From positions 1 through 49,601 of the forward strand of contig JALOBY010000011.1 of the NCBI GenBank assembly GCA_023228045.1: a stretch of 49,601 nt of DNA, written 5' to 3'. Source of the DNA: Endomicrobiales bacterium (GTDB taxonomy: Bacteria; Elusimicrobiota; Endomicrobiia; Endomicrobiales; JALOBY01). The notes beneath the pieces were generated by a model. The model did no database searches. It saw only the letters and a program-made list of their open reading frames with translations, and was not told where the DNA came from. A program made the position numbers and the translations under genes. Positions 34,946 through 43,880 of the stretch are shown here, one piece after another; within the stretch, counting starts at the first letter, position 1, and every line of letters begins with the position of its first letter.

Positions 34946-35524
34946 TTATTTTCTACTTCCGGGTTTTATAGGTGTGTTACCAGCTTTGCACATAGGACAA
35001 TCTTCCGCCTTGTAACTTTTTACATCTAAACTTAGCAAAGATACTAACGGCACTCCAAAATTAACCTTGCCGCCGCTACGGTCAACCAAAGAGGCACAGC
35101 ATACAACAATACCGCCAAGCCCAGAAACAACTTCAATAACTTCTCTTGTGGAAAGACCTGTTGTAACTACATCTTCTACTACAAGAACTCTCTCGTCTTT
35201 TGCAATAGAAAAACCACGCCTCAAAACAAGTTTACCTTCCACTCGCTCGCAAAATATGGCTCTTTTATTTAATGCTCTGCCCATCTCTTGACCTATTACA
35301 ATGCCTCCAAGCGCAGGAGAGATAACCAAGTCAATATCTTCTTTTATTGCCGCTTTAATTTTTTGCGCGATGCCTTGCGCAAGCACAGAGGCATCAGCCG
35401 GGTGCTGGAGTATTAAAGCCGATTGAAAATAAGTATCTGAATGCAAACCACTAGAAAGTAAAAAATGCCCGGAAAGTAGTGCGTTTTTTTCTTCAAATAA
35501 TTTTTTAACTTTTATAGCGTCCAC
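34946..35524 (-). CDS. pyrE: Orotate phosphoribosyltransferase, thermophile/archaeal-type
   Basis: PyrE joins orotate to PRPP, giving OMP. The 192-residue protein has the PRPP loop RVLVVEDVVTTGLSTREVIEVV. It ends with AEDCPMCKAGNTPIKPGSRK, a CxxC tail typical of the PyrE subfamily first defined in Thermus. The start is GTG at 35524 with GGGGG upstream, directly after the pyrF stop. It lies with pyrF and pyrD as usual. Confidence 0.95.
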   Translation of the reverse strand: MDAIKVKKLFEEKNALLSGHFLLSSGLHSDTYFQSALILQHPADASVLAQGIAQKIKAAIKEDIDLVISPALGGIVIGQEMGRALNKRAIFCERVEGKLVLRRGFSIAKDERVLVVEDVVTTGLSTREVIEVVSGLGGIVVCCASLVDRSGGKVNFGVPLVSLLSLDVKSYKAEDCPMCKAGNTPIKPGSRK

Positions 35525-36169
35525 TTATTCCCCCAATTCTTTTGCAATTTTTTCTGCGGCAAAAGCAGGGTTTTGAGCTTCTATTATTGGCCTGCCAACA
35601 ACTATAAAATCTGCACCGGCACTAATTGCCGCCGATGGCGTTGCAACTCTTACTTGATCATCTTTTTTGTCGTCTGAAAATCTAATACCCGGTGTAACCA
35701 CTTCAAAAGTTTTGCCGCAACAATTTTTTATTGCCGCAATCTCAAGCGGTGACGCTATTACGCCATCTACACCCGCACTCTTTGCAAGGCAAGCCCTTGC
35801 AATAACTTCTTGAGGGTCACTTGCCTGACTTGTAAGCACGGTTACTGCCCAAAGCTTTGGCCTGCCCTCAACTGATGCGGCCTCTTTTAGCATATCAATC
35901 CCGCCACAAGAGTGCAGTGTTAAACTATAAACCCCAAGCTCTTTTGCCGATTGAACCGAACGGCGAACCGTCGCAGGAATATCGTGAAACTTAAGATCTA
36001 AAAATACTTTTTTATTTAACGAGTGAATCCCATCAATTATTTTATGTCCTGAGTTTAAAAATAAAATCGGACCAACTTTAAAAACATCTACAAAATTAGA
36101 GAGTTCTTTAACCATTGCTATGACCTTGTCGTATTCATAAATATCAAGAGCCACAATCAGCTTTTTCAT
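35525..36169 (-). CDS. pyrF: Orotidine-5'-phosphate decarboxylase
   Basis: The 214-residue PyrF turns OMP into UMP. It shows LIVALDIYEYDKV at the N-terminus and the catalytic KKVFLDLKFHDIPATV with the Asp-Lys-x-x-Asp array. Later come VVTPGIRF and the phosphate-binding GADFIVVGRPI. It overlaps pyrD by 4 bp and pyrE follows directly. Length is in the normal range of the compact group. Confidence 0.96.
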   Translation of the reverse strand: MKKLIVALDIYEYDKVIAMVKELSNFVDVFKVGPILFLNSGHKIIDGIHSLNKKVFLDLKFHDIPATVRRSVQSAKELGVYSLTLHSCGGIDMLKEAASVEGRPKLWAVTVLTSQASDPQEVIARACLAKSAGVDGVIASPLEIAAIKNCCGKTFEVVTPGIRFSDDKKDDQVRVATPSAAISAGADFIVVGRPIIEAQNPAFAAEKIAKELGE

Positions 36170-37059
36170 ACTTTTACCTGCCCAATTATCTCTTTTACAG
36201 AACGAATTTTATTTATTTTTAAATATGTCTCAATTCCGTCTGAAATATCTGCGGCGGCGCTTGGGTTTATAAAAGTTGCACTACCAACACAGACAGCACT
36301 CGCACCCGCAAGCATAAACTCTATGGCATCTTCACCGCTCATTATTCCACCGCCGCCAATTATTGGAGCATGAGTTTCCTTATAAACTTCCCAAACCGCC
36401 CGTATGGCAAGTGGTTTAATTGCAGGGCCCGATAATCCGCCTGTAATTGTTGATAGTTTTGGCTTGCGGGTTTTAATATCAATTGCCATGGCCGGGAATG
36501 TATTTACAAGCGATATTACGCTTGCACCCGCATTCATTGCGTTTGCGGCAACTCCAGCAATATCTGAAAGCTGTGGAGAAAGTTTTACAATAATTGGCAC
36601 GCAAGATAACTTAGCGCACTTACGCACAATCTCTCGCACCAAATTTTCATCTTGGCATATAATCTTTTTTTTGAGATTCGGGCATGATAGGTTTAACTCT
36701 ATTGCGGAAAGCCAGCTTATGCGTTTTAGGCGCGATACAATTTCAACATAATCATTTGCACTTTTGCCGGCAACACTTACAATTACCGGAATCCTTAGTT
36801 TTTTTAGCTCCGGCAATTTTTCTGAAATAAACTTATCTATGCCAATATTTTGAAGACCTATCGTATTTAAAAGACCACTTGTGCATTCAGCTATGCGTGG
36901 CAGCGGGTTGCCTTCCCTTGGTTCAAGCGTAACCGTCTTAGTTATTATGCCACCAAGTTTTTTGTAGTCAAGCAGATCACTCAGCTCACTTCCGTAACCG
37001 AAAGTTCCTGATGCAACTAAAACTGGCCCTTTTAATTTAACTGTTCCAACATTTATCAT
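36166..37059 (-). CDS. pyrD: Dihydroorotate dehydrogenase class 1B, catalytic subunit
   Basis: The 297-residue flavoprotein oxidises dihydroorotate and passes electrons to PyrK. Visible are VASGTFGYG, ITKTVTLEPREGNPLPRIAECTSGLLNTIGLQNIG, the active-site ELNLSCPN with the catalytic Cys of class 1 enzymes, and the FMN-binding IIGGGGIMSGEDAIEFMLAGASAVCVGSA. The Cys base (class 1) together with an adjacent PyrK identifies the NAD-linked 1B form. It is 51 bp after pyrK. Confidence 0.96.
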   Translation of the reverse strand: MINVGTVKLKGPVLVASGTFGYGSELSDLLDYKKLGGIITKTVTLEPREGNPLPRIAECTSGLLNTIGLQNIGIDKFISEKLPELKKLRIPVIVSVAGKSANDYVEIVSRLKRISWLSAIELNLSCPNLKKKIICQDENLVREIVRKCAKLSCVPIIVKLSPQLSDIAGVAANAMNAGASVISLVNTFPAMAIDIKTRKPKLSTITGGLSGPAIKPLAIRAVWEVYKETHAPIIGGGGIMSGEDAIEFMLAGASAVCVGSATFINPSAAADISDGIETYLKINKIRSVKEIIGQVKV

Positions 37060-37110
37060 CTTAATTTAGCAACCTTTTTGTGTTTCTGATACTATCTGTG
37101 GATATAATTA

Positions 37111-37881
37111 TCAATATAATCCTTGGATTATACTGCTAATTTCAAACACCGGGCCGTCGGCGCAAACGCGCTTGTACTCGCCATTTATTTTAACTACGCA
37201 CCCTTGGCAAACACCAGTACCACAGGCCATTTTTTCTTCAAGTGAGGCATACCCGTTTACTCTATTTTTTTTGCAAATTTCTGCAACTTTACTAATCATG
37301 GCATTGGGTCCACAAGTAAACACAATTGGGTTTTTATAATCGGTTAACATTTCCATAAATATGTCCGTCACAAAACCTTTTGTTCCAACCGAGCCATTTT
37401 CTGTAGCTACAAACACTTCACATCCAATTTTTTTAAAGAAATCAATTTGTATTATATCTTTTGCCGTTTTTGTTCCATAAAAAACTATGCTTTTTGTTTT
37501 AAGTTTTGAGGCAAGAAAAGAAAGTGACGCAACCCCAGTGCCGCCAGCTACAAGTATTGGAGTTTTGCCTTTCATATTGGAAAATAAATAAGCATTGCCA
37601 AGCGGGCCAAGCACACTAAGTTTTTGACCCACTTTAAGTTCTGCGAGAGAATTTGTGCCAGCACCAACAATTCTGTAGATAAACTCTACTGCTCCATCAT
37701 TTGCAAGCGAAACGCTTAATGGCCGGCGTAAAAAAACCCCGGGCACTTTTATCTGACAAAATTGTCCGGGAAGACATTGCCGGGATAACTCTTTTGCATC
37801 AAAAACTATTTTCCAATATCCCTGAGCGATACAGCTATTGCGCCGTATGGTTAATAAATAATCCCTTCTTTGTGTGACCAG
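37111..37881 (-). CDS. pyrK: Dihydroorotate dehydrogenase electron-transfer subunit, start codon not canonical
   Basis: PyrK carries FAD and a 2Fe-2S cluster and links PyrD to NAD. The frame contains the N-terminal strand region YLLTIRRNSCIAQGYWKIVFDAKEL, PGQFCQIKVPGVFLRRPLSV, ILVAGGTGVASLSFLAS, FTCGPNAMISKV and the cluster site KMACGTGVCQGCVVKI with a fourth Cys in RVCADGPVF. The first ATG, GTG or TTG in the frame is GTG 37746, already inside the FAD-binding part. The frame is open up to 37887, so translation must begin upstream at a non-standard codon: CTG 37881 (GGGGGT upstream, inside pyrC) or ATA 37848 (5 bp after pyrC). I list the CTG because it keeps the first strand. A frameshift from pyrC or a sequence error are other options. 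Confidence 0.8.
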   Translation of the reverse strand: MVTQRRDYLLTIRRNSCIAQGYWKIVFDAKELSRQCLPGQFCQIKVPGVFLRRPLSVSLANDGAVEFIYRIVGAGTNSLAELKVGQKLSVLGPLGNAYLFSNMKGKTPILVAGGTGVASLSFLASKLKTKSIVFYGTKTAKDIIQIDFFKKIGCEVFVATENGSVGTKGFVTDIFMEMLTDYKNPIVFTCGPNAMISKVAEICKKNRVNGYASLEEKMACGTGVCQGCVVKINGEYKRVCADGPVFEISSIIQGLY

Positions 37882-39140
37882 ACTATCTTACCCCCAACTA
37901 TAGTGTATGCGGCAACTCCCTTTAATTTTTTGCCCAAATAAGGGGAGTTGGAACTTTTTGATATAAAGCTGTTTGCGATAAAAACCTTTGAAGGGTCGAT
38001 TATTGTTATATCAGCCCTTTTACCTTTAGATAATGAACCCCTATCAGTTAAAGCAAATATCTTTGCCGGGTTAGCTGTGAACTTTGCAATTAATTGTTTT
38101 AACGAAAGTATTTTTTTATCAACAAGGTACATTAACGACAACGAAAGCATTGTTTCTAATCCTATTATTCCAAAAGGCGCAATGTCAAACTCGCGGCTTT
38201 TTTCTTCCCGGCTATGTGGCGCGTGGTCTGAAGCTATACAATCAATTGTGCCATCTGCAAGCCCTGCCTTAATTGCCACTACATCTGCCGCGGTACGAAG
38301 CGGCGGGTTCATTTTTGTACTTGTGCTATAACCTTTTACGGCTTCATCTGTTAAAGAAAAATAATGAGGGCATGTTTCTGCCGTAACATTTATTTTTTTC
38401 TTTTTTGCCTGCCGAACAATGTCAACAGAGCCGGCGGTAGATATGTGAGCCACATGCAAATACCCACCTGTAAGTTGAGCAAGCATAACATCGCGGCTGA
38501 CCATTATCTCTTCGGCCTGAGGCGGTATGCCGCGCAAGCCAAGCAACGTTGATGTGAAACCCTCATTCATCACGCCATTCTTTGCCAAATTTTTATCTTC
38601 ACAATGAGCAATTACCGGTAAGTTAAACATTTTTGCGTATTCAAGCGCCCTGCGCATAACAAGTGAGTTTGAAACCGGGCTGCCATCATCTGAAATTGCA
38701 ACAACACCGGCCTTTTTTAGAACACCTATTTCGGCAAGTTCTTCGCCGGCAGAACCGCGCGTTATACAACCAATCGGATGAACATTTACAAGCCCTTCTT
38801 TTTGAGCTTTTAATAAAATAAACTCAACCGCGGGTGCATTATCAAGCGCCGGCTTTGTGTTTGGCATACAAAGAACTGTCGTAAAACCGCCCTTTGCCGC
38901 CGCACAAGTACCGGTCGCGATTGTTTCTGCTTCTTCCCTGCCGGGTTCCCTTAAATGCGTGTGAACATCTATTAATCCAGGCGCAACTATAAGGTTTGTA
39001 GCATCTATTATTTTATCTGCAATAACTTTTATGTTTTTTGCAACCGCGACTATTTTGCCGTCTTCAATTAACACATCGGCTTGTTTGTCAAAGTTGTTTG
39101 CCGGGTCTATTACGCGGCCACCTTTTATTAGTGTCTTCAT
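37851..39140 (-). CDS. pyrC: Dihydroorotase
   Basis: The 429-residue protein is the class I multidomain-type dihydroorotase (PyrC of Gram-positive type). It shows the zinc motif GLIDVHTHLREPGREEAETIATGTCAAAKGGFTTVLCMPNTKP, VIAHCEDKNL, LHVAHISTAGS, and the catalytic Asp in IASDHAPHSREEK. It cyclises carbamoyl-aspartate. ATG overlaps the pyrB stop by 4 bp, with GGAGG upstream. Confidence 0.97.
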   Translation of the reverse strand: MKTLIKGGRVIDPANNFDKQADVLIEDGKIVAVAKNIKVIADKIIDATNLIVAPGLIDVHTHLREPGREEAETIATGTCAAAKGGFTTVLCMPNTKPALDNAPAVEFILLKAQKEGLVNVHPIGCITRGSAGEELAEIGVLKKAGVVAISDDGSPVSNSLVMRRALEYAKMFNLPVIAHCEDKNLAKNGVMNEGFTSTLLGLRGIPPQAEEIMVSRDVMLAQLTGGYLHVAHISTAGSVDIVRQAKKKKINVTAETCPHYFSLTDEAVKGYSTSTKMNPPLRTAADVVAIKAGLADGTIDCIASDHAPHSREEKSREFDIAPFGIIGLETMLSLSLMYLVDKKILSLKQLIAKFTANPAKIFALTDRGSLSKGKRADITIIDPSKVFIANSFISKSSNSPYLGKKLKGVAAYTIVGGKIVWSHKEGIIY

Positions 39141-40105
39141 TGTGCCGCCTCCAAAACTGATGCCTTGCCATTTTGTTTTTTGCTTCCAAGCAGGTATAAA
39201 ATTGCCATACGCACCGCTATGCCGTTTGTCACCTGTTCCCTTATTACTGCATTTGGGCTATCTGCGACTTCTGAGGAAATTTCTATGCCTCTATTCATTG
39301 GGCCAGGGTGCATTATAAGCACATCGGGCTTTGCCATACGCAAGCGTTGGGCATTCATTTGGTAAAGTTCAACATACTCGTGTATTGACGGGAACATATT
39401 TTCCTGCTGACGCTCAAGCTGTATTCTTAAAATGTTTACTACATCAACACCTTCCAATGCTTCATCTATGTTGTAGAACACTTTTACTCCAAGCTTTTCT
39501 ATACCTTTTGGGATAAGTGTCGGTGGGCCTGCTACACTCACTTTTGCCCCAAGCTTAGTGAGTGCCCAAATATTTGACTTTGCCACTCTACTGTGCAAAA
39601 TATCACCCACCAGTAGTACAGTCAAGCCCTCAATTTTATTTTTTTTATCACGCATTGTGTAAGCATCAAGTAACCCTTGAGAAGGGTGTTCGTGAAAACC
39701 GTCACCGGCATTTATTATTGAAGCGTTTAGGTTTTTGGCAAGTATCGCAGGCGCACCCGCCAAATTGTGCCTGATTATTATTATATCGGCCTTCATTGCC
39801 TCCATAGTTTTGCCCGTATCTATAAGGCTTTCCCCTTTTACTACGCTTGATGAGGATACAGCTATGCTTACAACATCGGCTGAGAGGCGTTTTGAGGCGA
39901 TTTCAAAAGATGTGCGGGTTCTGGTGGATGGTTCGTAAAACAGGTTTACTACAGTTTTACCTCTAAGGGCGGGAACTTTTTTGATGGAACGGGTGAAGAG
40001 GTTTTTAAATGGTTTGGCGGTGTTTAAAATTAATTCAATTTCGCTTTTGTCTAAAAATTCAATACCAAGTAAATCTTTGCTTTTTAACCCAGAGATTTTT
40101 TCCAT
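39137..40105 (-). CDS. pyrB: Aspartate carbamoyltransferase catalytic chain
   Basis: PyrB condenses carbamoyl phosphate with aspartate. The 322-residue chain has the carbamoyl-phosphate site FYEPSTRTRTSFEIASKRL, the GESLIDTGKTMEAM loop, and HPSQGLLDAYTM, GDILHSRVAKSN, and the HPGPMNRGIEI end region. No regulatory chain (pyrI) is nearby, so it is the unregulated trimer type. AAAGGA lies before the ATG, 1 bp after the pyrR stop. Confidence 0.97.
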   Translation of the reverse strand: MEKISGLKSKDLLGIEFLDKSEIELILNTAKPFKNLFTRSIKKVPALRGKTVVNLFYEPSTRTRTSFEIASKRLSADVVSIAVSSSSVVKGESLIDTGKTMEAMKADIIIIRHNLAGAPAILAKNLNASIINAGDGFHEHPSQGLLDAYTMRDKKNKIEGLTVLLVGDILHSRVAKSNIWALTKLGAKVSVAGPPTLIPKGIEKLGVKVFYNIDEALEGVDVVNILRIQLERQQENMFPSIHEYVELYQMNAQRLRMAKPDVLIMHPGPMNRGIEISSEVADSPNAVIREQVTNGIAVRMAILYLLGSKKQNGKASVLEAAQ

Positions 40106-40106
40106 T

Positions 40107-40637
40107 TTAATCCTTTAAAAGAATTACTCTGTCGGCTCCGTCAAGCTCGCTAACTTCAAGCTTAACCTTGTCAGTTGGTTTTGTAACAATTGCCATACCA
40201 ATAAAGTCGGGTGCTATGGGTAACTCCCTGTTACCTCGATCAACCAATACCGCAAGTGCTATGCTTTTGGGCCTGCCAAAATCCATTATGCCATCAAGCG
40301 CGGCACGTACAGTTCTGCCTGTAAAGAGAACATCGTCAACCAGGATTATTTTTTTATCTGAAACCTCAAATGGCAGGTCGGTTTCTTTTATAGCCCGTGT
40401 GGCCGATGTTGTGGCAACATCATCACGGTAAAGTGTTGTATCTATAAACCCAAAAGGGATTTTTGTTTTATTTGTGGTATTTAACAACTCAGCGATTCGT
40501 TTTGCCAGGTACTTGCCTCTTGTTTGAATACCTACAATCGCCAGCAAGCTTAGGTCTTTGTTTGCTTTTGCAATTTGCACGGCAAGAGCTTTAAGAATTT
40601 TTGTAATTTCGGTTTTGCCAGCAATTATTTTTTCCAT
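40107..40637 (-). CDS. pyrR: PyrR-type uracil phosphoribosyltransferase / pyrimidine regulator
   Basis: The 176-residue protein has the PRPP motif KIILVDDVLFTGRTVRAALDGIMDFGRP and the PyrR-typical LVDRGNRELPIAPDFIGMAIVT. In Bacillus PyrR binds leader RNA of pyr operons and attenuates transcription when UMP is high, and has weak UPRTase activity. Here it sits directly after purE and 1 bp before pyrB, with no room for a leader attenuator at either side. Regulation could be at a distant leader or be lost. Confidence 0.93.
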   Translation of the reverse strand: MEKIIAGKTEITKILKALAVQIAKANKDLSLLAIVGIQTRGKYLAKRIAELLNTTNKTKIPFGFIDTTLYRDDVATTSATRAIKETDLPFEVSDKKIILVDDVLFTGRTVRAALDGIMDFGRPKSIALAVLVDRGNRELPIAPDFIGMAIVTKPTDKVKLEVSELDGADRVILLKD

Positions 40638-41168
40638 TTATTTTGTGTTTTGTTCAACAAACTTTGCTATGCCAACTTTTTGTAATTTTGCATTTTTTTC
40701 GTTTACGTTATTGGCCAATTTTTTTCTGTATAAAATAAGCTTTTGCAGAATTTCGTTATCTTTAATGGCAAGTATTTGCGCGGCAAGAATGCCGGCATTT
40801 ACAGCACCTGCTTTACCTATGGCTACGGTTGCAACCGGAATACCCTGAGGCATTTGAACTATTGAAAACAGCGCGTCTTGTCCGCCAAGCGCTTTGCTTT
40901 CAATTGGCAACCCTATTACGGGTTTTAATGTTTTTGAGGCAACCACACCGGGCAACGCCGCAGCCATACCTGCCGCAGCAATAAATACATCAGCACCGGC
41001 ATTTTCACAATCTTTCACATACTTTATTACTTTATCGGGTGTTCTATGCGCTGAAGCCACAGCTATGCTGTATGCAATGCTTAATTCTTCCAAAATTTTT
41101 GTAGTGTTAACAATTATTGGCAGGTCTGAGTCGGAACCAACTACTATTGCAACTTTTATTTTCTTCAT
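40638..41168 (-). CDS. purE: N5-carboxyaminoimidazole ribonucleotide mutase (class I PurE)
   Basis: The 176-residue protein has VVGSDSDLPIIVNTTKIL, VASAHRTPDKVIKYV and the class I block MAAALPGVVASKTLKPVIGLPIESKALGGQDALFSIVQMPQGIPVATVAIGKAGAVNAG. Class I PurE works on N5-CAIR made by PurK, so a purK gene is expected elsewhere. AAGGGTG lies before the ATG. It carries about 15 extra residues at the C-terminus, rich in Lys. Confidence 0.95.
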   Translation of the reverse strand: MKKIKVAIVVGSDSDLPIIVNTTKILEELSIAYSIAVASAHRTPDKVIKYVKDCENAGADVFIAAAGMAAALPGVVASKTLKPVIGLPIESKALGGQDALFSIVQMPQGIPVATVAIGKAGAVNAGILAAQILAIKDNEILQKLILYRKKLANNVNEKNAKLQKVGIAKFVEQNTK

Positions 41169-41178
41169 ATTTTCACCC

Positions 41179-42450
41179 TTACAGCGCTTTTTTTGCTATG
41201 TCTTTTCTGTAATGCATACCTTCAAAACTAATTTTTTCTACTGCTTCATAAACTTTTTTTATAGCACTTTTTATGTTCTCAGCTATGGCCGTTACCCCAA
41301 GAACCCTGCCACCTGAGGTTAGCAAAACGCCATTTGCTTCTTTTGTTCCGGCATGAAAGATTAGAATGTCATCTTGTTTTGATGCATTATCAAGGCCATT
41401 AATTACCCGGCCTGTTGTGTACTCACCCGGGTAACCAGCGCTTGATAGTACAACACATACTACCGATTTATTATACCAATCTATGTTTATTTTGTCTAAT
41501 TGATTTTCATTGATTTTCTGGGCTATTTCAACAAAATCTGTTTTTAATAATGGCAATAGTGCCTGTGTTTCCGGGTCGCCAAAACGACAGTTAAACTCAA
41601 GAACCGATGGCTCAGAATTATTTATCATCAAGCCAATGTATAAAACACCTTTATAATTTATGCCATCTTTGCGCAAACCGTCAAGCACAGGTTTTATAAT
41701 TAATCTTTCAGTTTTTTTCTTTAACTCATTTGTGAAAATCGGTGCAGGGCAATACGCCCCCATACCGCCTGTGTTTGGGCCCTGGTCATTGTCAAAAACT
41801 CTTTTGTGGTCTTGAGAAGCGGGCATTATAGAGTAGTTTTTGCCATCGGTGAATATTAAAACCGATACCTCTTCCCCATTTAAGAATTCCTCTATTACAA
41901 TTTCTTTACCTGCTACGCCAAAAGCTTTGCCACTTAAAAACTCTCCTGCAATCTCTTTTGCATTCTTTGAGTTTTCACATATTACAACACCCTTACCGGC
42001 GGCAAGGCCGCTCGCTTTTATAACAATTTTGTCGCTTTCCGGAAAACTATCTAAAAAAACTTCCGCATTTTCTATATTTGTAAACACACCATATTTTGCG
42101 GTGGGCACTTTATATTTTTGCATAAAGTTTTTTGAAAATGCCTTGCTGCCTTCAAACATTGCCGCAGCTTTATTTGCCCCAAAAACTTTTAAGCCTAAGC
42201 TTTCAAAATAATCGGTAAGACCATTTACCAAAGGGACTTCAGGCCCTACAACGGTTAAGCCGATATTGTTTTCCTTCGCAAAATTGCCAAGAGCATAAAA
42301 ATTGTCGGTTTTTATATCTACGCATTGAGCAATTTTTGCAATACCCGGATTACCTGGAATACAAAAAATTTTATCCACTTTTTTGCTTTGGTTTATTTTC
42401 CAGACAAGAGCATGCTCCCTTGCTCCGGAACCTATTACCAACACTTTCAT
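41179..42450 (-). CDS. purD: Phosphoribosylamine-glycine ligase (GAR synthetase)
   Basis: The 423-residue ATP-grasp protein starts MKVLVIGSGAREHALVWKINQS and shows GPEVPLVNGLTDYFESLGLKVFGANKAAAMFEGSKAFSKNFM, IKASGLAAGKGVVIC, QDHKRVFDNDQGPNTGGMGAY and LEFNCRFGDPETQALLPLL. Length is normal. It makes GAR from phosphoribosylamine supplied by PurF, encoded 30 bp upstream. Confidence 0.97.
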   Translation of the reverse strand: MKVLVIGSGAREHALVWKINQSKKVDKIFCIPGNPGIAKIAQCVDIKTDNFYALGNFAKENNIGLTVVGPEVPLVNGLTDYFESLGLKVFGANKAAAMFEGSKAFSKNFMQKYKVPTAKYGVFTNIENAEVFLDSFPESDKIVIKASGLAAGKGVVICENSKNAKEIAGEFLSGKAFGVAGKEIVIEEFLNGEEVSVLIFTDGKNYSIMPASQDHKRVFDNDQGPNTGGMGAYCPAPIFTNELKKKTERLIIKPVLDGLRKDGINYKGVLYIGLMINNSEPSVLEFNCRFGDPETQALLPLLKTDFVEIAQKINENQLDKINIDWYNKSVVCVVLSSAGYPGEYTTGRVINGLDNASKQDDILIFHAGTKEANGVLLTSGGRVLGVTAIAENIKSAIKKVYEAVEKISFEGMHYRKDIAKKAL

Positions 42451-42480
42451 ATGAGATCCTTTATTTTGGGTTATGGCTGA

Positions 42481-43827
42481 TTACTTCACCTTGTATTTAC
42501 CGGTGAAGCATGCTGTGCAGAAGTCATGCGAGGGCATCTTTGTGGCATTTAACAAACCCTCAACGCTAAGATAGTGAAGTGAGTTTACATTAAGATATTT
42601 TCTTGTTTCTTCAATTGTTTTTTGTGCCGCTATAAGCTGGTCTTTATCTGGTGTGTCTATTCCGTAGTAGCAAGGCCCTATTATTGGCGGAGAACTTATT
42701 GCCAGGTGCACTTGCTTTGCGCCCGCATCACGAATCATTTTTACAAGTTTGCGCATTGTTGTGCCACGCACTATAGAGTCGTCTACAACTACAACACTTT
42801 TTCCCTTTAATATATCGCGCACGGGGTTGTACTTTATTTTTGCTCCAAAATCGCGAATATGCTGGCTTGGTTCTATAAATGTTCTGCCTATGTAATGATT
42901 TCTTATTAAACCCAACTCAAAAGGAACTCCTGATTCTTTGCTAAAGCCGATGGCAGCACTTTTTGCCGAGTCGGGTACTGGTATGACTATATCGGCTTTA
43001 AAACCTTTCGCAAGCCACTCTCTTGCAAGCACCGCGCCTAATTCTCTGCGCACTGTGTGAACACTTTTGCCAAAAATTGTGCTGTCTGGCCTTGAAAAAT
43101 ATATAAACTCAAATATACAAAGTGCTTTTTGCGAAACGGTTTTTGCAAACTTTATTGAATGCAGGCCATCTTTATCAATAACAAGCATTTCGCCCGGCTC
43201 AATATCGCGAACATACTTTGCACCAATTAAATCAAAAGCACAGGTTTCCGATGCCACAACCCAGCCGTTGCCAAACTTTCCAAGGCAAAGAGGCCTAAAA
43301 CCCCAAGGGTCGCGAACCGCCACAAGCTTTTGCGGTGTCATAAAAAGCATTGAGTAAGCACCGCGAACCTTTGTTAAAGCATACTCTATGGCCTTTTCAA
43401 ATGGTTTGTCGTTTGCGTGAGCAATTAAATGTAACACGACTTCGCTGTCTGATGTGGACTGAAATATAGAACCCTTTGCTTCAAGCTTAACTCTCCATTC
43501 ATCGGCATTTACAAGGTTGCCGTTATGAGCAAGGGCAAGTTGGCCTTTTGCATATTTAATCAAAAGCGGTTGGCCGTTTTTTATTGAACTAACTCCAGTG
43601 GTGGAATAACGCACATGGCCTATTGCCATTCTTCCACGTAACTTTCCAAGATTGTCGGCATTAAAAATAGCCGCAACCTCTCCCATTTGCACCTCGGAGC
43701 TTATGCTTTCGCCATCACTTACAGCTATACCGGCACTTTCCTGTCCGCGATGCTGAATTGCATAAAGGCCAAGATAGGCTATTTTTGATGCTTCTGGATG
43801 GTTAAATACGCCAAATATTCCGCACAT
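42481..43827 (-). CDS. purF: Amidophosphoribosyltransferase, Fe-S type
   Basis: PurF commits PRPP to purine synthesis. The 448-residue chain begins MCGIFGVFN, so the nucleophile Cys becomes the N-terminus after Met removal and no propeptide is needed. The Ntn domain has HRGQESAGIAV; the PRPP loop is VVVDDSIVRGTTMRKLV. Cys residues of the Bacillus-type 4Fe-4S cluster are all present: LCIFEFIYFSRPDS, GPCYYGIDT and FCTACFTGKY. The frame runs on to 43980 but that part overlaps purQ and is not family-like. There is no clear Shine-Dalgarno. Confidence 0.95.
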   Translation of the reverse strand: MCGIFGVFNHPEASKIAYLGLYAIQHRGQESAGIAVSDGESISSEVQMGEVAAIFNADNLGKLRGRMAIGHVRYSTTGVSSIKNGQPLLIKYAKGQLALAHNGNLVNADEWRVKLEAKGSIFQSTSDSEVVLHLIAHANDKPFEKAIEYALTKVRGAYSMLFMTPQKLVAVRDPWGFRPLCLGKFGNGWVVASETCAFDLIGAKYVRDIEPGEMLVIDKDGLHSIKFAKTVSQKALCIFEFIYFSRPDSTIFGKSVHTVRRELGAVLAREWLAKGFKADIVIPVPDSAKSAAIGFSKESGVPFELGLIRNHYIGRTFIEPSQHIRDFGAKIKYNPVRDILKGKSVVVVDDSIVRGTTMRKLVKMIRDAGAKQVHLAISSPPIIGPCYYGIDTPDKDQLIAAQKTIEETRKYLNVNSLHYLSVEGLLNATKMPSHDFCTACFTGKYKVK

Positions 43828-43880
43828 AGAGTTTTTGTTATTACTTAAATTTTCACTAATTGCAACCACGCGGCTAAGTA

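Noticed and set aside
37100..37125. Palindromic AT-rich sequence between pyrK and pyrD as an operator
   Set aside because: It is not a perfect inverted repeat and is ordinary for AT-rich DNA.
40638..41168. Class II PurE that would not need PurK
   Set aside because: The SAHRTPD and LPGVVASKT blocks are class I.
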